Below are positions 28,425 to 37,902 of a stretch of 64,000 nucleotides of DNA, piece by piece. The notes beneath the pieces were generated by a model, which had not been told where the DNA came from, ran no database searches, and saw nothing but the letters and a program-made list of their open reading frames with translations. Positions within the stretch are counted from its first letter, which is position 1. Every line of letters begins with the position of its first letter. Source of the DNA: Nostocoides sp. HKS02 (lineage in GTDB: Bacteria > Actinomycetota > Actinomycetes > Actinomycetales > Dermatophilaceae); contig NZ_CP046121.1 in assembly GCF_009707485.1 (NCBI RefSeq), positions 2,666,001-2,730,000 on the forward strand, in the 5' to 3' direction. A program made the translations under genes and the position numbers.

Positions 28425-29933
28425 TCAGCGCGACTGCTGCTTGATCCGGTTGGTGAGCTCGGTGACCTGGTTGTAGATCGCGCGGCGCTCGGCCATCAGC
28501 TGGCGGATCTTCTTGTCGGCGTGCATGACCGTGGTGTGGTCTCGGCCGCCGAACTGCTGGCCGATCTTGGGCAGCGACAGGTCGGTGAGCTCGCGGCACA
28601 GGTACATCGCGATCTGGCGCGCCGTGACGAGCACCCGAGAGCGGGACGACCCACAGAGGTCCTCGATGGTCAGCCCGAAGTAGGCGGCGGTCTGGGCCAT
28701 GATCGTCGCGCTGGTGATCTGCGAGCCCTGCTCGTTGGGGATGAGGTCCTTGAGGACGATCTCGGCCAGGCCCATGTCGACCGACTGGCGGTTGAGGCTG
28801 GCGAAGGCGGTGACCCGGATCAGCGCGCCCTCGAGCTCGCGGATGTTGGTGGAGATCCGCGAGGCGATGAACTCGAGCACCTCGTCGGGGGCGCTCATCT
28901 TCTCCTGGATGGCCTTCTTGCGAAGGATGGCGATGCGGGTCTCGAGGTCGGGGGGCTGGACGTCGGTGAGCAGGCCCCATTCGAACCGGCTGCGCATCCG
29001 CTCCTCGAAGCCGGACAGCAGCTTGGGCGGCAGGTCGCTGGTGATGACGACCTGCTTGTTGGCGTTGTGCAGGGTGTTGAAGGTGTGGAAAAACTCCTCC
29101 TGGGTCTGCACCTTGCCCTGCAAGAACTGGATGTCGTCGATGAGCAGGACGTCGACGTCGCGGTAGCGACGCTGGAAGTTGGACGCCTTGTCGTCACGGA
29201 TGCTGTTGATGAAGTCGTTGGTGAACTCCTCGGAGTTCACGTACCGCACCTTGACGTGGGGGTACAGGTTGCGGGCGTAGTGCCCGATCGCGTGCAGCAG
29301 GTGCGTCTTGCCGAGCCCGGACTCGCCGTAGACAAAGAGCGGGTTGTACGCCTTCGCCGGCGCCTCGGCCACTGCGACGGCGGCCGCGTGCGCGAACCGG
29401 TTGCTGGCCCCGATGACGAACGTGTCGAAGGTGTACTTCGGGTTGAGCCGGGTCGCCGACTCATCGGTGATGCTGGGGACCTCGTCACGCGGCCGACGCT
29501 GCGTCTCGGCGTGCCGGGCCATCGGGTACACGTTGTCGGGCTGGGCCGGCGCGGTGCTCAGGCCGCTCAGGCCGGGGCCGCCCTGATGACCGCTCGGAGC
29601 GCCCGTGCCGCTTGGCCCGCCGGACCCCTCGTCGAGACCGTCGGTGTCCTGGTCGAGGTGGCCCTCCTCGAGGGAGAGGTCGACCGTCACCGCCAGGTGC
29701 ACGGTGGTGCCGAGCTGCGAGGACAGGGCGTGGGTGACCTCGTCGCGCACCCGGGTCTCGACGACGTCCTTGGTGTAGTCGTTGGGGACCTTGATCAGGG
29801 CGGTTCCGTCGAGCAGTCCCGAGAACCGAGCGAGCGTCAGGAAGGCGCGCTCCCGTGCTGGCAGGCCATCGGCGTCGAGAGTGGAGATCGTGTTCTGCCA
29901 GATCTGAGCGAAGTCCAGATCTGCATCACTCAC
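28425..29933 (-). CDS. dnaA: Chromosomal replication initiator protein DnaA
   Basis: The initiator ATPase, about 502 residues. Domain I begins DLDFAQIWQNTISTL; domain II is a Gly/Pro-rich linker (about residues 88-140); domain III has Walker A in YGESGLGKTHLLHAIGH, Walker B in VDVLLIDDIQFLQGK and the sensor-2 region; domain IV has the DNA-binding motif GGRDHTTVMHADKKI. GTG at 29933 (VSDADLD) fits homologues; GTG at 29942 is an alternative with less ribosome-site spacing. DnaA boxes lie both upstream and downstream of the gene, so autoregulation is likely. Confidence 0.97.
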   Translation of the reverse strand: MSDADLDFAQIWQNTISTLDADGLPARERAFLTLARFSGLLDGTALIKVPNDYTKDVVETRVRDEVTHALSSQLGTTVHLAVTVDLSLEEGHLDQDTDGLDEGSGGPSGTGAPSGHQGGPGLSGLSTAPAQPDNVYPMARHAETQRRPRDEVPSITDESATRLNPKYTFDTFVIGASNRFAHAAAVAVAEAPAKAYNPLFVYGESGLGKTHLLHAIGHYARNLYPHVKVRYVNSEEFTNDFINSIRDDKASNFQRRYRDVDVLLIDDIQFLQGKVQTQEEFFHTFNTLHNANKQVVITSDLPPKLLSGFEERMRSRFEWGLLTDVQPPDLETRIAILRKKAIQEKMSAPDEVLEFIASRISTNIRELEGALIRVTAFASLNRQSVDMGLAEIVLKDLIPNEQGSQITSATIMAQTAAYFGLTIEDLCGSSRSRVLVTARQIAMYLCRELTDLSLPKIGQQFGGRDHTTVMHADKKIRQLMAERRAIYNQVTELTNRIKQQSR

Positions 29934-29994
29934 GGGTCCCACATCCCTTTCGACGGTGGTGGTTGTTGCTGCCCTGTCTCCGGGTCATGGTGCC

Positions 29995-30015
29995 TTGTCC
30001 ACACACTTATCCACA
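29995..30015. promoter_or_regulatory. Two DnaA boxes upstream of dnaA
   Basis: TTGTCCACA (29995-30003) and the consensus TTATCCACA (30007-30015) lie in the dnaA leader, 62-82 bases before the start. They may repress dnaA or form the second half of a bipartite origin. Confidence 0.85.
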
Positions 30016-30046
30016 ACCTGTGGGTGAATCGAGGGACGAGGACGGA

Positions 30047-30075
30047 CGCTAACAACTGTGGCGTGTCAGCGGCAA
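30047..30075 (-). promoter_or_regulatory. Candidate dnaA promoter
   Basis: On the minus strand TTGCCG (30075-30070) and TTAGCG (30052-30047) are separated by 17 bases, a fair SigA-type -35/-10 pair. The transcript would cross both DnaA boxes. Predicted by eye only. Confidence 0.4.
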
Positions 30076-30196
30076 CCCGAATGCCGAAAATTGGGTCCCC
30101 GATTCCCGGATTCTGGCAACACCCCCGGCGTGTCCCGAGATGAGGATAGCGTGGCGAGTGCTAATGGACCTCAGTATGCGGGGCGGGTCAGCTGGT

Positions 30197-30226
30197 TTGA
30201 CCCTGCGCCTCGCGCTCGCGTACCGT
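30197..30226 (+). promoter_or_regulatory. Candidate rpmH promoter
   Basis: TTGACC (30197-30202) and TACCGT (30221-30226) with an 18-base spacer lie about 160 bp before rpmH. The region 30016-30388 between dnaA and rpmH has no gene; it holds the two divergent promoters and a long rpmH leader. Confidence 0.45.
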
Positions 30227-30388
30227 GGAGGCGGCCTGTCGGCCGTTTTCGCATGCCCGTGATCCCGGTGAGGACTCCTGTCCCTGCTCCGCGGGCTTCC
30301 GATTGCGGCCGAGACGCCCTGCAGGCGCTCTGCAGTCGCCCACCAAGCACCACTCAGGCCGCGGGCCTGACCAGTTACGGAGAACAAC

Positions 30389-30526
30389 GTGAGCAAGCGT
30401 ACTTTCCAGCCGAACAACCGTCGTCGGGCCAAGGTCCACGGCTTCCGCCTGCGCATGCGCACCCGCGCCGGCCGGGCGATCCTCTCGGCTCGTCGCCGCA
30501 AGGGCCGCTCCGAGCTGTCCGCCTGA
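30389..30526 (+). CDS. rpmH: 50S ribosomal protein L34
   Basis: A 45-residue, very basic protein: [20 protein letters not shown] followed by [20 protein letters not shown]. The length and sequence are canonical L34. The GTG at 30389 has GGAG eight bases upstream. Ten bases separate it from rnpA, with which it is co-transcribed. Confidence 0.97.
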   Translation: MSKRTFQPNNRRRAKVHGFRLRMRTRAGRAILSARRRKGRSELSA

Positions 30527-30536
30527 GGCTCCTTCC

Positions 30537-30962
30537 GTGCTGCCCGCTGGGCACCGGCTGCGGCACCGCGCAGACTTCTCGGCAGCCGTGCGTGGCAGCG
30601 CAGGAGCCGCGGGTGGACCGAGCGGGGTACGCCTCGGCTCCAAGTTGATCGTGGTCCACGCCAACACGACCGACGCGCGTGCGGGTCATCCGCCGCGGGT
30701 CGGTTTTGTTGTCTCCAAGGCCGTCGGTGGCGCCGTGGTCCGCAACCGCACCAAGCGCCGGCTCCGGGCCCTCATGGCGGCCCGGATCGACCGGATCCCG
30801 CTTGGCGTCGACGTCGTGGTCCGCGCGAATCCCGTTGCCGCACAAGCGAGTTCGTCCGAGTTGGCTGTTGACCTCGACAGTCTGCTCGGCAAGGCGACGG
30901 CCCGACTCGCGGCGCGGCTGGCTGAGCCAGCGGCCGCCCGACCCGACGGGCGCCGGTCGTGA
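30537..30962 (+). CDS. rnpA: Ribonuclease P protein component
   Basis: A 141-residue protein that assists the RNase P RNA in tRNA 5' maturation. The N-terminal [18 protein letters not shown] and the RNR motif [17 protein letters not shown] are diagnostic. GTG start at 30537. The stop overlaps the yidD start (GTGA). The C-terminal Ala/Arg tail is longer than in many homologues. Confidence 0.95.
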   Translation: MLPAGHRLRHRADFSAAVRGSAGAAGGPSGVRLGSKLIVVHANTTDARAGHPPRVGFVVSKAVGGAVVRNRTKRRLRALMAARIDRIPLGVDVVVRANPVAAQASSSELAVDLDSLLGKATARLAARLAEPAAARPDGRRS

Positions 30963-31252
30963 CCGTCGTGCGCCGGGTCCTGGCCGCACCGCTCATCGGG
31001 CTGATCGTGTTCTACCAGCGGGTGATCTCGCCGCTCACGCCGCCGACCTGCCGGTACTACCCCTCCTGCTCCGCGTACGCCCTGACGGCGATCCGTCGGT
31101 TCGGCCCCTTCAAGGGAACCTGGTTGGCCGTCAAACGGTTGGTCAGGTGCCACCCCTGGACACCCGGGGGTGTCGACCACGTGCCCGCCGCGCCGGGTTC
31201 CGTGCCCGGGTCGACCAGTTCCACCGCACCACCTCCGCACGCCGCGCACTAG
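30959..31252 (+). CDS. yidD: Membrane protein insertion efficiency factor YidD
   Basis: A 97-residue protein of the YidD family. The N-terminal amphipathic segment [20 protein letters not shown] and the invariant [12 protein letters not shown] and RCHPWTPGG motifs are present. YidD supports YidC-mediated insertion. GTG start overlaps rnpA by four bases. The last 25 residues are low-complexity. Confidence 0.95.
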   Translation: MTVVRRVLAAPLIGLIVFYQRVISPLTPPTCRYYPSCSAYALTAIRRFGPFKGTWLAVKRLVRCHPWTPGGVDHVPAAPGSVPGSTSSTAPPPHAAH

Positions 31253-31354
31253 CGGCGGGGCACCACACCTGCCGGCCGCACGGCATACCCGCTGCGCAAC
31301 CGGAACCACCGGTGGGACGTCACCTCGACGGCCCACCACCAGATTGAGGACGAG

Positions 31355-32406
31355 ATGCAGTTCTACACATCGCTGATCTACCCGTTCGAATGGATCGTCT
31401 CGTGGATCCTCTACGGGTGGCACACCCTCTTCACCGCCATCGGCATCCCGTCCGCGTCGGGGGTGGCGTGGGTGCTGTCCATCGTCGGCCTCGTCGTGGT
31501 GATGCGGGCGGCCATGATCCCGCTGTTCGTGCGCCAGATCCACGCCTCGCGGCGGATGCAGCTCATCCAGCCCGAGATGCAGAAGATCCAGGCGAAGTAC
31601 AAGGGCAAGAGCGACCCTGAGTCCCGTCAGGCCATGACGCAGGAGACCATGGACCTGTACAAGCGGACCGGGACCAACCCGTTCAGCTCCTGCCTGCCGA
31701 TCCTGCTGCAGTCACCGTTCTTCTTCGGCCTGTTCCGCGTGCTCAACGGCCTCAAGGACATCGGCGCCGGCAAGGCCAAGCCGATCGGGCCGATCAGCCA
31801 GAACCTGGCCGCCCAGGCTGAGACCTCGACGCTTGTTCGGCGCCCAGCTGTCCGAGAAGTTCGTCCACGCCCCCACCCTCACGGTGCAGATCATCACCGT
31901 CGTGCTGATCCTGCTCATGTCCGCGAGCACGTTCACCACCCAGCGCCAGCTGATGATGAAGAACATGCCGGCGTCGGCGCTGGACAACCCGTTCGCCAAG
32001 CAGCAGAAGATGCTGCTCTACCTGATGCCGCTTGTTCTTCGCCATCTCCGGGATCAACTTCCCCATCGGCGTCCTGCTCTACTGGCTGACGACCAACGTG
32101 TGGTCGATGTGCCAGCAGTTCTACGTGATCCGCCGGATGCCGGCGCCGGGATCCCCCGCCGAGAAGGCCATGCAGGAGCGCCACGCCAAGCGCGGCAAGA
32201 CGGTCAAGGAGTTCACCGTCAAGGGGCTCGACTCCGGCTCGGGCAATGGCTCGGGTGATGGTTCCGGCACGGACGGTGACGCACCGAAGCCGACCGGTGG
32301 CCAGCGCCAGCAGCCCAGCCGCAACAAGAAGCGCAAGGGCGGCGCGCCCAAGGCCGCCGGCTCCGGCGGCCCCATCAGCGAAAACAAGCCGCAGACCGAC
32401 AACTGA
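31355..32406 (+). CDS. yidC: Membrane protein insertase YidC; frame broken at two sites
   Basis: A YidC/Oxa1-type insertase of about 349 residues after correction. It begins [20 protein letters not shown]; conserved parts are the Arg in [20 protein letters not shown] and the [20 protein letters not shown] segment. The frame shifts at 31831-31838 (STL then FGAQLSEKF) and again at 32030-32037 (LMPL then [17 protein letters not shown]). Both are GCTTGTTC in place of GCTGTTC. Removing one T at each gives a continuous protein with a Lys-rich tail to 32406. YidC is essential, so two natural frameshifts are implausible. Confidence 0.94.
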
Positions 32407-32417
32407 AAGCGACCGTC

Positions 32418-33095
32418 ATGACTGAACAGCACGACACCGTGGTGGATGACGCCGCCGAGGCGCCCACACACCAGCAGACCGAACCCACCTCGCCCGACGC
32501 CATGGACACCGACGCCATGGACACCGACGCCGTTGACCTCGAGACCGTCGCCAACGACACCGAGTACGCCGACACGGAGCACACCGACACGGACACCGGC
32601 ACCGAACCCAGGGCGCCGCGACGCAAGGTGGCCGACCTCGAGCGGGAAGGTGAGGTGGCAGCCGACTTCCTCGAGACCCTGCTCGACATCGCCGACCTCG
32701 ATGGAGACATCGACGTGGACGTCGACGGTGACCGCGCCGCCGTGTCCATCGTCGACTCCGAGGAGGGCCGCGTTCCGCGGCGTCTCATCGGCACCGACGG
32801 CAAGGTCCTCGAGGCGCTCCAGGAGCTCACCAGGCTCGCGGTCCAGGCGGCCACGGGTGAGCGGAGCCGGTTGATGCTCGACGTGGCCGGCCACCGTGCA
32901 GAGCGCCGCGCAGCGCTCGTGCAGATCGCCCGCCGGGCCATCGAGGATGTCAAGGCGACCGGTGAGCGCACCTCGCTGGAGCCGATGACGGCGTTCGAGC
33001 GCAAGGTCGTGCACGACGAGGTGCTCGCGGCCGGGCTGGTCTCCGAGTCGGACGGCGTCGAGCCCAAACGCTTCGTCGTGGTCCTGCCCGCATGA
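32418..33095 (+). CDS. jag: RNA-binding protein KhpB/Jag (KH and R3H domains)
   Basis: A 225-residue protein. Residues 1-70 are acidic and disordered, with a MDTDAMDTDAVD repeat from an 18-bp DNA repeat. The Jag core follows: KVADLEREGEVAADFLETLL, a KH domain with RLIGTDGKVLEALQELTRLA, and a C-terminal R3H domain with ERTSLEPMTAFERKVVHD. Jag-like proteins bind RNA and affect envelope growth. Canonical position between yidC and rsmG; its stop overlaps the rsmG start (ATGA). Confidence 0.94.
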   Translation: MTEQHDTVVDDAAEAPTHQQTEPTSPDAMDTDAMDTDAVDLETVANDTEYADTEHTDTDTGTEPRAPRRKVADLEREGEVAADFLETLLDIADLDGDIDVDVDGDRAAVSIVDSEEGRVPRRLIGTDGKVLEALQELTRLAVQAATGERSRLMLDVAGHRAERRAALVQIARRAIEDVKATGERTSLEPMTAFERKVVHDEVLAAGLVSESDGVEPKRFVVVLPA

Positions 33096-33940
33096 CGACG
33101 CTTGTTTCACGTGAAACAGGGCGCATGAGCTCCCCAGAGAACCCGGCGAACGGGCGCGGAACCGGCGAGGCCGGGACCGCGCCCGTTCCCTTGTCGACCT
33201 CACCCGCCCGCGACACGCCCAGGCCGCCAGAGGCGGCGCCCTCGGCGCCGGCGCCCCCCACGCCCGCGGCGGGTGCGGTCTTTGGCGTCCACCTTGGCCG
33301 CGCGGAGCACTTTGCGGCGATCCTCGCTGACACCGGGGTGTCCCACGGGCTGATCGGCCCTCGCGAGGTGCCCATTCTCTGGGAGCGCCACCTGCTCAAC
33401 TGCGCCGTGGCGCACGAGGCATTCCCCGAGGGGGCCGAGATCATCGATGTCGGCTCCGGGGCTGGGCTGCCCGGCCTGGCCCTGGCGATCGCGCGCCCCG
33501 ACCTCACGCTGCACCTGGTCGAGCCGATGTTGCGTCGCACCACGTGGCTGAGCACGACGATCGGCGAGCTGGGCCTGACCAACGCCATCGTGCACCGCGG
33601 CCGGGCGGAGGAGTTCCACGGTGAGCTGTCGACGGCATACGCGACGGCTCGGGCGGTCGCGCGCATCGACAAGCTGGCGCGGTGGGTGTTCCCGCTGCTC
33701 GCGGAGAACGGGACCCTGGTGGCGCTCAAGGGCAGCCAGGCAGCCGAGGAGCTGGCCGCCACCGAGAAGGCGCTCCGGACCTTGGGGATGCACGCCGCCC
33801 GCATCGGCACGTATGGCGCGGACCTGCTCGAGGTGCCCACGGTGACCCTCGAGCTCACGGTGGGCGCGCGGGGAACGGGTGCTGCCCGCAGCGGCCGGCG
33901 CGCCGGGACGGGTCGGCCCCGCCCGTCCCGCAGCACGTGA
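33092..33940 (+). CDS. rsmG: 16S rRNA m7G527 methyltransferase
   Basis: SAM-dependent methyltransferase that modifies G527 of 16S rRNA. The core holds LIGPREVPILWERHLLNCAV, the SAM motif IIDVGSGAGLPGLALAI and GRAEEF. The ATG at 33092 overlaps jag and gives a 60-residue disordered N-terminal extension that contains VSRET, encoded by a parS site at 33103-33118. ATG at 33125 (MSSPENPANG) is an alternative that would place parS outside the protein. The C-terminus is Arg/Gly-rich. Confidence 0.93.
   Translation: MTTLVSRETGRMSSPENPANGRGTGEAGTAPVPLSTSPARDTPRPPEAAPSAPAPPTPAAGAVFGVHLGRAEHFAAILADTGVSHGLIGPREVPILWERHLLNCAVAHEAFPEGAEIIDVGSGAGLPGLALAIARPDLTLHLVEPMLRRTTWLSTTIGELGLTNAIVHRGRAEEFHGELSTAYATARAVARIDKLARWVFPLLAENGTLVALKGSQAAEELAATEKALRTLGMHAARIGTYGADLLEVPTVTLELTVGARGTGAARSGRRAGTGRPRPSRST
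33103..33118. promoter_or_regulatory. parS site (perfect)
   Basis: TGTTTCACGTGAAACA matches the parS consensus at every position. It lies at the jag/rsmG junction, about 5 kb from oriC, and would nucleate ParB loading. Confidence 0.95.
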
Positions 33941-34029
33941 ACCGCCCGCTCGCCTCGGTGGCGCCTCCCGCGTTGGAGGACCAGCTCGCCGTAGGGTTGG
34001 ATGATGCTCATGGCCCCCCAGGTGACCGC

Positions 34030-35238
34030 GTGACCACGACCGCTCTCCAGCTCGAGCGTGGGCTGGGCTGGCCGCACCTTCCGGGTGGTCCGAGCGCACC
34101 CATCGGATGGCCGCTGCCCGACGGAACGACAGTTGCTGCCGCGACGGATGCCGCCGTGGCCGACGTGGTTTCACGTGAAACCGAGGGTGAGGGGGCCGCT
34201 GCCGCCGTTTCACGTGAAACGCCGGCGGGGGACCTGCCGTCTGTGGTGACATCGGAGGCCGCTGAGGACGCCTTGGCGCAGGTTGTTTCACGTGAAACGA
34301 AGGAGCGCGAAGAGTTGGCTTCATCGCTGCCGACCGGTGACCACCAGACGCCGTTGGCTCAAGCGGTCGCCGAGGACGCTCGCAAGCGGATCGCGCTCAC
34401 CGGTCGAGTCTTTCCGAAGCCGGCCCAGCCGCGGATCCTGACGGTGGCCAACCAGAAGGGTGGGGTGGGCAAGACGACGACGACGGTCAACGTCGCTGCC
34501 GCCCTGGCCCAGGCGGGGCTGACGGTGCTCGTGATCGACATCGACCCGCAGGGAAATGCCAGCACCGCACTGGGCATCGAGCACCACGCCGAGGTCATCA
34601 GCATCTACGACGTCCTCGTCGACGGCGTGGCGATCGCGGACGTCGTGCAGGAGTGCCCGGACATCCCGGGGTTGTGGTGTGCTCCGGCCACCATCGACCT
34701 CGCCGGAGCGGAGATCGAGCTCGTCTCGCTCGTCGCCCGCGAGACGCGGCTCCAGAAGGCCATCACGGCATACTTCGCTGGGGCAGCCGAGCACGGCAAG
34801 CCGACCCCTGACTACGTGCTCATCGACTGCCCGCCCAGTCTCGGGTTGCTCACCGTGAACGCCTTCGTCGCCGCGCAGGAGGTCTTCATCCCGATCCAGT
34901 GCGAGTACTACGCGCTGGAGGGCCTCTCACAGCTCCTCAAGAACATCGAGCTGATCCGCAGCCACCTCAACCCGACTTTGCACGTGTCGACGATCCTGTT
35001 GACGATGTACGACGGCCGAACCCGGCTGTCGGCCCAGGTCGCCGACGAGGTGCGCACGCACTTCCCGGACCAGGTGCTGCGCAACACCGTTCCCCGGTCC
35101 GTGCGCATCTCCGAGGCACCCAGCCACGGCCAGACCGTCCTGACCTACGACCCGAACTCCAGTGGCGCCCTCTCCTACCTCGGGGCCGCTGCCGAACTCG
35201 CCGATCGTGGCGCCACCAGCGCTCCCGCGCAGAACTGA
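34030..35238 (+). CDS. parA: Chromosome partitioning ATPase ParA with parS-encoded N-terminal extension
   Basis: Walker-type ATPase that segregates origins with ParB. The core begins at [20 protein letters not shown] (deviant Walker A), continues with [14 protein letters not shown] and [18 protein letters not shown], and ends with a normal C-terminus. An unusual extension of about 130 residues precedes the core; in it three parS sites (34167-34182, 34206-34221, 34284-34299) are all read in the same phase as VSRET. The GTG at 34030 with AGGTGA four bases before is the likely start; a TTG at about 33998 is possible. ParB follows 13 bases after the stop. Confidence 0.94.
   Translation: MTTTALQLERGLGWPHLPGGPSAPIGWPLPDGTTVAAATDAAVADVVSRETEGEGAAAAVSRETPAGDLPSVVTSEAAEDALAQVVSRETKEREELASSLPTGDHQTPLAQAVAEDARKRIALTGRVFPKPAQPRILTVANQKGGVGKTTTTVNVAAALAQAGLTVLVIDIDPQGNASTALGIEHHAEVISIYDVLVDGVAIADVVQECPDIPGLWCAPATIDLAGAEIELVSLVARETRLQKAITAYFAGAAEHGKPTPDYVLIDCPPSLGLLTVNAFVAAQEVFIPIQCEYYALEGLSQLLKNIELIRSHLNPTLHVSTILLTMYDGRTRLSAQVADEVRTHFPDQVLRNTVPRSVRISEAPSHGQTVLTYDPNSSGALSYLGAAAELADRGATSAPAQN
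34167..34182. promoter_or_regulatory. parS site inside parA
   Basis: GGTTTCACGTGAAACC, a perfect palindrome that differs from the consensus only at the outer base pair. It encodes VSRET in ParA. Confidence 0.9.
34206..34221. promoter_or_regulatory. parS site inside parA
   Basis: CGTTTCACGTGAAACG, a perfect palindrome differing from the consensus only at the outer base pair. It encodes VSRET. Confidence 0.9.
34284..34299. promoter_or_regulatory. parS site inside parA
   Basis: TGTTTCACGTGAAACG matches the parS consensus at 15 of 16 positions. It encodes VSRET and is the last of three in-gene sites within 133 bp. Confidence 0.9.
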
Positions 35239-35251
35239 GAAGGAAGACTTC

Positions 35252-36373
35252 ATGAGTGAGAAGCGTCGCGCCCTGGGGAGAGGCTTGGGAGCCCTGATCC
35301 CCAACGCGCCCACCTCGCCGACCTCCAGCCGACCGGTGGACGTGTTCTTCCGCGACCAGCAGCCGGGCGAGAACGGCAGTGGCAGCCACGAGCCGGCGCC
35401 CCAGCCGCCAACCCCTAACGGGGCACCCGAGGCACCGATGAGCGAGGCGCCCGACGCGGTCGGGGCCGCTGATGAGGTCCTTGACAGCGCCCAGGATGAG
35501 CCTCAGGAGCAGCCTGGAGACTCCGCGGCCGAGCTCGCGCCGGTGCCCGGTGCGTCCTACGGTGACCTGCCCATCGGCTCGATCCGCCCGAACCCCCGCC
35601 AGCCGCGCAGGGTGTTCGACGAGGACGACATGGCCGAGCTCGTGCACTCGATCCGCGAGATCGGGGTGCTCCAGCCGATCGTCGTTCGACCCATTCCCCC
35701 AGGTCAGGACGGTGCCGAGGACGGTGTCGTCTATGAGCTCATCATGGGCGAGCGGCGCTGGCGTGCATCACAGGCGGCCGGGAAAGAGACCGTCCCGGCG
35801 ATCGTCAAGGAGACCGACGACGACGACCTGCTCCGGGACGCGCTGCTGGAGAACCTCCACCGCAGCCAGCTCAACGCCCTCGAGGAAGCCGCGGCCTACC
35901 AGCAGCTGCTCGAGGACTTCGGTTGCACGCACGACGAACTGGCCAGTCGTATCGGCCGGTCCCGACCGCAGATCTCCAACACGATCCGGCTGCTCAAGCT
36001 GCCCCCGCTCGTGGCCCGTCGGGTGGCCGCGGGAGTGCTCTCGGCTGGCCACGCCCGCGCCCTGCTGGCACTCGATGACGGGGCGGCGATGGAGCGCCTC
36101 GCCCAGCGGATCGTCGCCGAGGGGCTCAGCGTCCGCAACGTCGAGGAGATCGTGACGCTCGGCGGCGACCAGGAGAAGACCAAGCCACGCCGCCCGCGCG
36201 CAGGCGGGCGTCACCCCCAGCTCGACGACCTCGCGTCGCGACTGTCAGACCGGTTCGACACCCGCGTGAACATCGCGCTGGGTCAGCGCAAGGGCAAGCT
36301 CACTGTGGAGTTCGCCTCGGTCGAGGACCTCCACCGCATCGTCGACCTGCTCGGGGTCAACCCTCGCGGCTGA
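35252..36373 (+). CDS. parB: Chromosome partitioning protein ParB
   Basis: CTP-dependent clamp that loads at parS, 373 residues. The N-terminal ParA-contact peptide is [14 protein letters not shown] disordered acidic linker of about 90 residues follows. The CTP-binding fold has [20 protein letters not shown] and the GERRWRAS box; the helix-turn-helix region is [22 protein letters not shown]; the dimerisation domain closes the protein. AGAAGGAAG precedes the ATG at 35252. It ends before a strong bidirectional terminator. Confidence 0.97.
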   Translation: MSEKRRALGRGLGALIPNAPTSPTSSRPVDVFFRDQQPGENGSGSHEPAPQPPTPNGAPEAPMSEAPDAVGAADEVLDSAQDEPQEQPGDSAAELAPVPGASYGDLPIGSIRPNPRQPRRVFDEDDMAELVHSIREIGVLQPIVVRPIPPGQDGAEDGVVYELIMGERRWRASQAAGKETVPAIVKETDDDDLLRDALLENLHRSQLNALEEAAAYQQLLEDFGCTHDELASRIGRSRPQISNTIRLLKLPPLVARRVAAGVLSAGHARALLALDDGAAMERLAQRIVAEGLSVRNVEEIVTLGGDQEKTKPRRPRAGGRHPQLDDLASRLSDRFDTRVNIALGQRKGKLTVEFASVEDLHRIVDLLGVNPRG

Positions 36374-36392
36374 CCACTGCATCCGTTTGAAA

Positions 36393-36431
36393 GATGACGA
36401 AACCCGTTGCGTTGCAACGGGTTTCGTCATC
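36393..36431. terminator. Perfect 18-bp inverted repeat between convergent parB and cwlM
   Basis: GATGACGAAACCCGTTGC (36393-36410) and its exact complement (36414-36431) surround a GTT loop. T- and A-rich steps in the arms (GGGTTTCG) allow termination from both sides. Confidence 0.9.
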
Positions 36432-36463
36432 TCGAGAAGTATGCCGTGGGCTGCGTGAGGTCC

Positions 36464-37642
36464 TCAGCCGTGGGCCGCGAGGAAGGCGCGCAGGTCACCC
36501 AGGCGCAGGACGCCGGTGGTGGCGGTGTCGTCGTCACCGAGGTAGAGGCGCTGCAGGCTGACCAGGACGGCCTCGGCGACGGTGTCGCGGAACGCCGGAT
36601 CGGCGAGACGGGCGGCATCCTCGGGGTGGGAGAGGTAGCCGGCTTCGACGCGTACTGCCGGCATCCTCGTCTGCTGCAGCAGCGTCCACGAACGACCGTG
36701 CGAGCGGCAGTTGGCCAGGCCCGTGCGCGCGACGACCTCACGCAACAGCAGGTCGGCGAAGTGCTCACCGACCGCGGACCAGGTCGTGGCACGGTCCCGG
36801 CCGAAGAAGAACGTCGCCACCCCGCTCGCATCGCCGGCATCGTGGGAGTCGCAGTGCAGGGAGATGACCAGGTCGGCACCGGCGGCGTTGGCCAGTGCGG
36901 CGCGCTCGTCCTCGGTGGGGCAGGTCGAGTCGGTCCGGGTGTAGATCACCGAGACGCCGATGGCGGTGAGGCGTCCCTCGATCCGGCGGGCGAGGTCCAT
37001 GACGACCTGGGACTCGACCAGGCCGTGGGCGCTGGCCCCGGTGTTGGAGCCACCGTGCCCGGGGTCGAGCACGATGGTCCGGCCGCTCAGGCTGTGACCG
37101 GAGCGACGGATCAGCTCACGCTCACGCAGGATGGTCGCCGAGCCACCCGACACCGATCGCCGCAGGTCCTCGAAGGCGCGCAGGGTCTCCGGGCCCACTG
37201 ACCCGTCGCCGGGGAGGCCGTAGGAGCGCTGGAAGGACCGGACTGCCCGCTCGGTCTCGGGTCCGAACCGGCCATCGACCCGACCAGCCGCGAAGCCGAG
37301 GGTGTTGAGGCGCTCCTGGAGGGCGACGACGTCCTCACCGCGCTGCAGGTGGCCGGGGGTGTGCATGAGGATGCGGTCGCCGAGCGACCAGCGCGCGCCG
37401 TCGATGGCGGCGAAGGTCTCGACCCCGACCACCCCGTCGACGATGAGGCCCTTGTGCTGCTGGAACGCTCGAACCGCCCGCTCGAGGACCTCGTCGAACA
37501 CCTCGACCGCCACCGCGGGGTCGGTGAGACCCGCGCCTTCGGGCAGCTGGTCCGCGGGCAGCGATGCGAGCCGCGCACGGACGTCGGCTACTGCGGGGCC
37601 ACGGCTGCCCAGGCCCAGGAGACCGTACTTGCTGTCGGACAT
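36464..37642 (-). CDS. cwlM: Peptidoglycan-binding amidase-fold protein CwlM
   Basis: A 392-residue protein with two peptidoglycan-binding domains (residues about 10-85 and 95-165, the second with GFAAGRVDGRFGPETERAVR) and a C-terminal Amidase_3 domain (IVLDPGHGGSNTGA, the SLHCDSHD strand and VRVEAGYLSHPEDA). No signal peptide is seen, as in mycobacterial CwlM, which is cytoplasmic, phosphorylated by PknB and controls MurA and the flippase MurJ. murJ, sigM and a PknB-like kinase all occur in this window. Zinc ligands HGG...E...H appear retained, so catalysis cannot be excluded. The 260-bp gap downstream to trxA holds only a terminator. Confidence 0.9.
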   Translation of the reverse strand: MSDSKYGLLGLGSRGPAVADVRARLASLPADQLPEGAGLTDPAVAVEVFDEVLERAVRAFQQHKGLIVDGVVGVETFAAIDGARWSLGDRILMHTPGHLQRGEDVVALQERLNTLGFAAGRVDGRFGPETERAVRSFQRSYGLPGDGSVGPETLRAFEDLRRSVSGGSATILRERELIRRSGHSLSGRTIVLDPGHGGSNTGASAHGLVESQVVMDLARRIEGRLTAIGVSVIYTRTDSTCPTEDERAALANAAGADLVISLHCDSHDAGDASGVATFFFGRDRATTWSAVGEHFADLLLREVVARTGLANCRSHGRSWTLLQQTRMPAVRVEAGYLSHPEDAARLADPAFRDTVAEAVLVSLQRLYLGDDDTATTGVLRLGDLRAFLAAHG

Positions 37643-37856
37643 CGGGCCTCCTTCGCGTGCGCCGAGTTCTGGTGTTTACGCAGGTCAACCGGGGTGCCGT
37701 CGGGTTTCGGTGCACTTCCCGGAGACGTCGAGCCTAGGTCAGATTGCCCCGGGGACCAACCGGAGAGGTCCACCGGGGCCGGGCACGGGGCGGGGCACCG
37801 GGCCACCGCCGGCCCACAACCAGGCCGGTGGGAGCACCGGGGCCGCCGACACGACA

Positions 37857-37891
37857 CTGCCGGCCGGACTCCCATCGGAGCCGGCCGGCAG
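37857..37891 (-). terminator. Hairpin after trxA
   Basis: CTGCCGGCCGG (37857-37867) and CCGGCCGGCAG (37881-37891) form an eleven-pair stem with a 13-base loop, 12 bases past the trxA stop. Confidence 0.75.
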
Positions 37892-37902
37892 GGCGGACGG
37901 GC

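Noticed and set aside
30156..30164. GAGTGCTAA, half of a CIRCE (HrcA) element, in the rpmH leader
   Set aside because: The other half (TTAGCACTC nine bases before) is missing, and the neighbours are not heat-shock genes.
33100..33106. Another GCTTGTT at the parS site in the jag/rsmG junction
   Set aside because: It is followed by T, not C or G, it lies where the rsmG start is uncertain, and no frame is clearly broken; it was not counted with the seven insertion sites.
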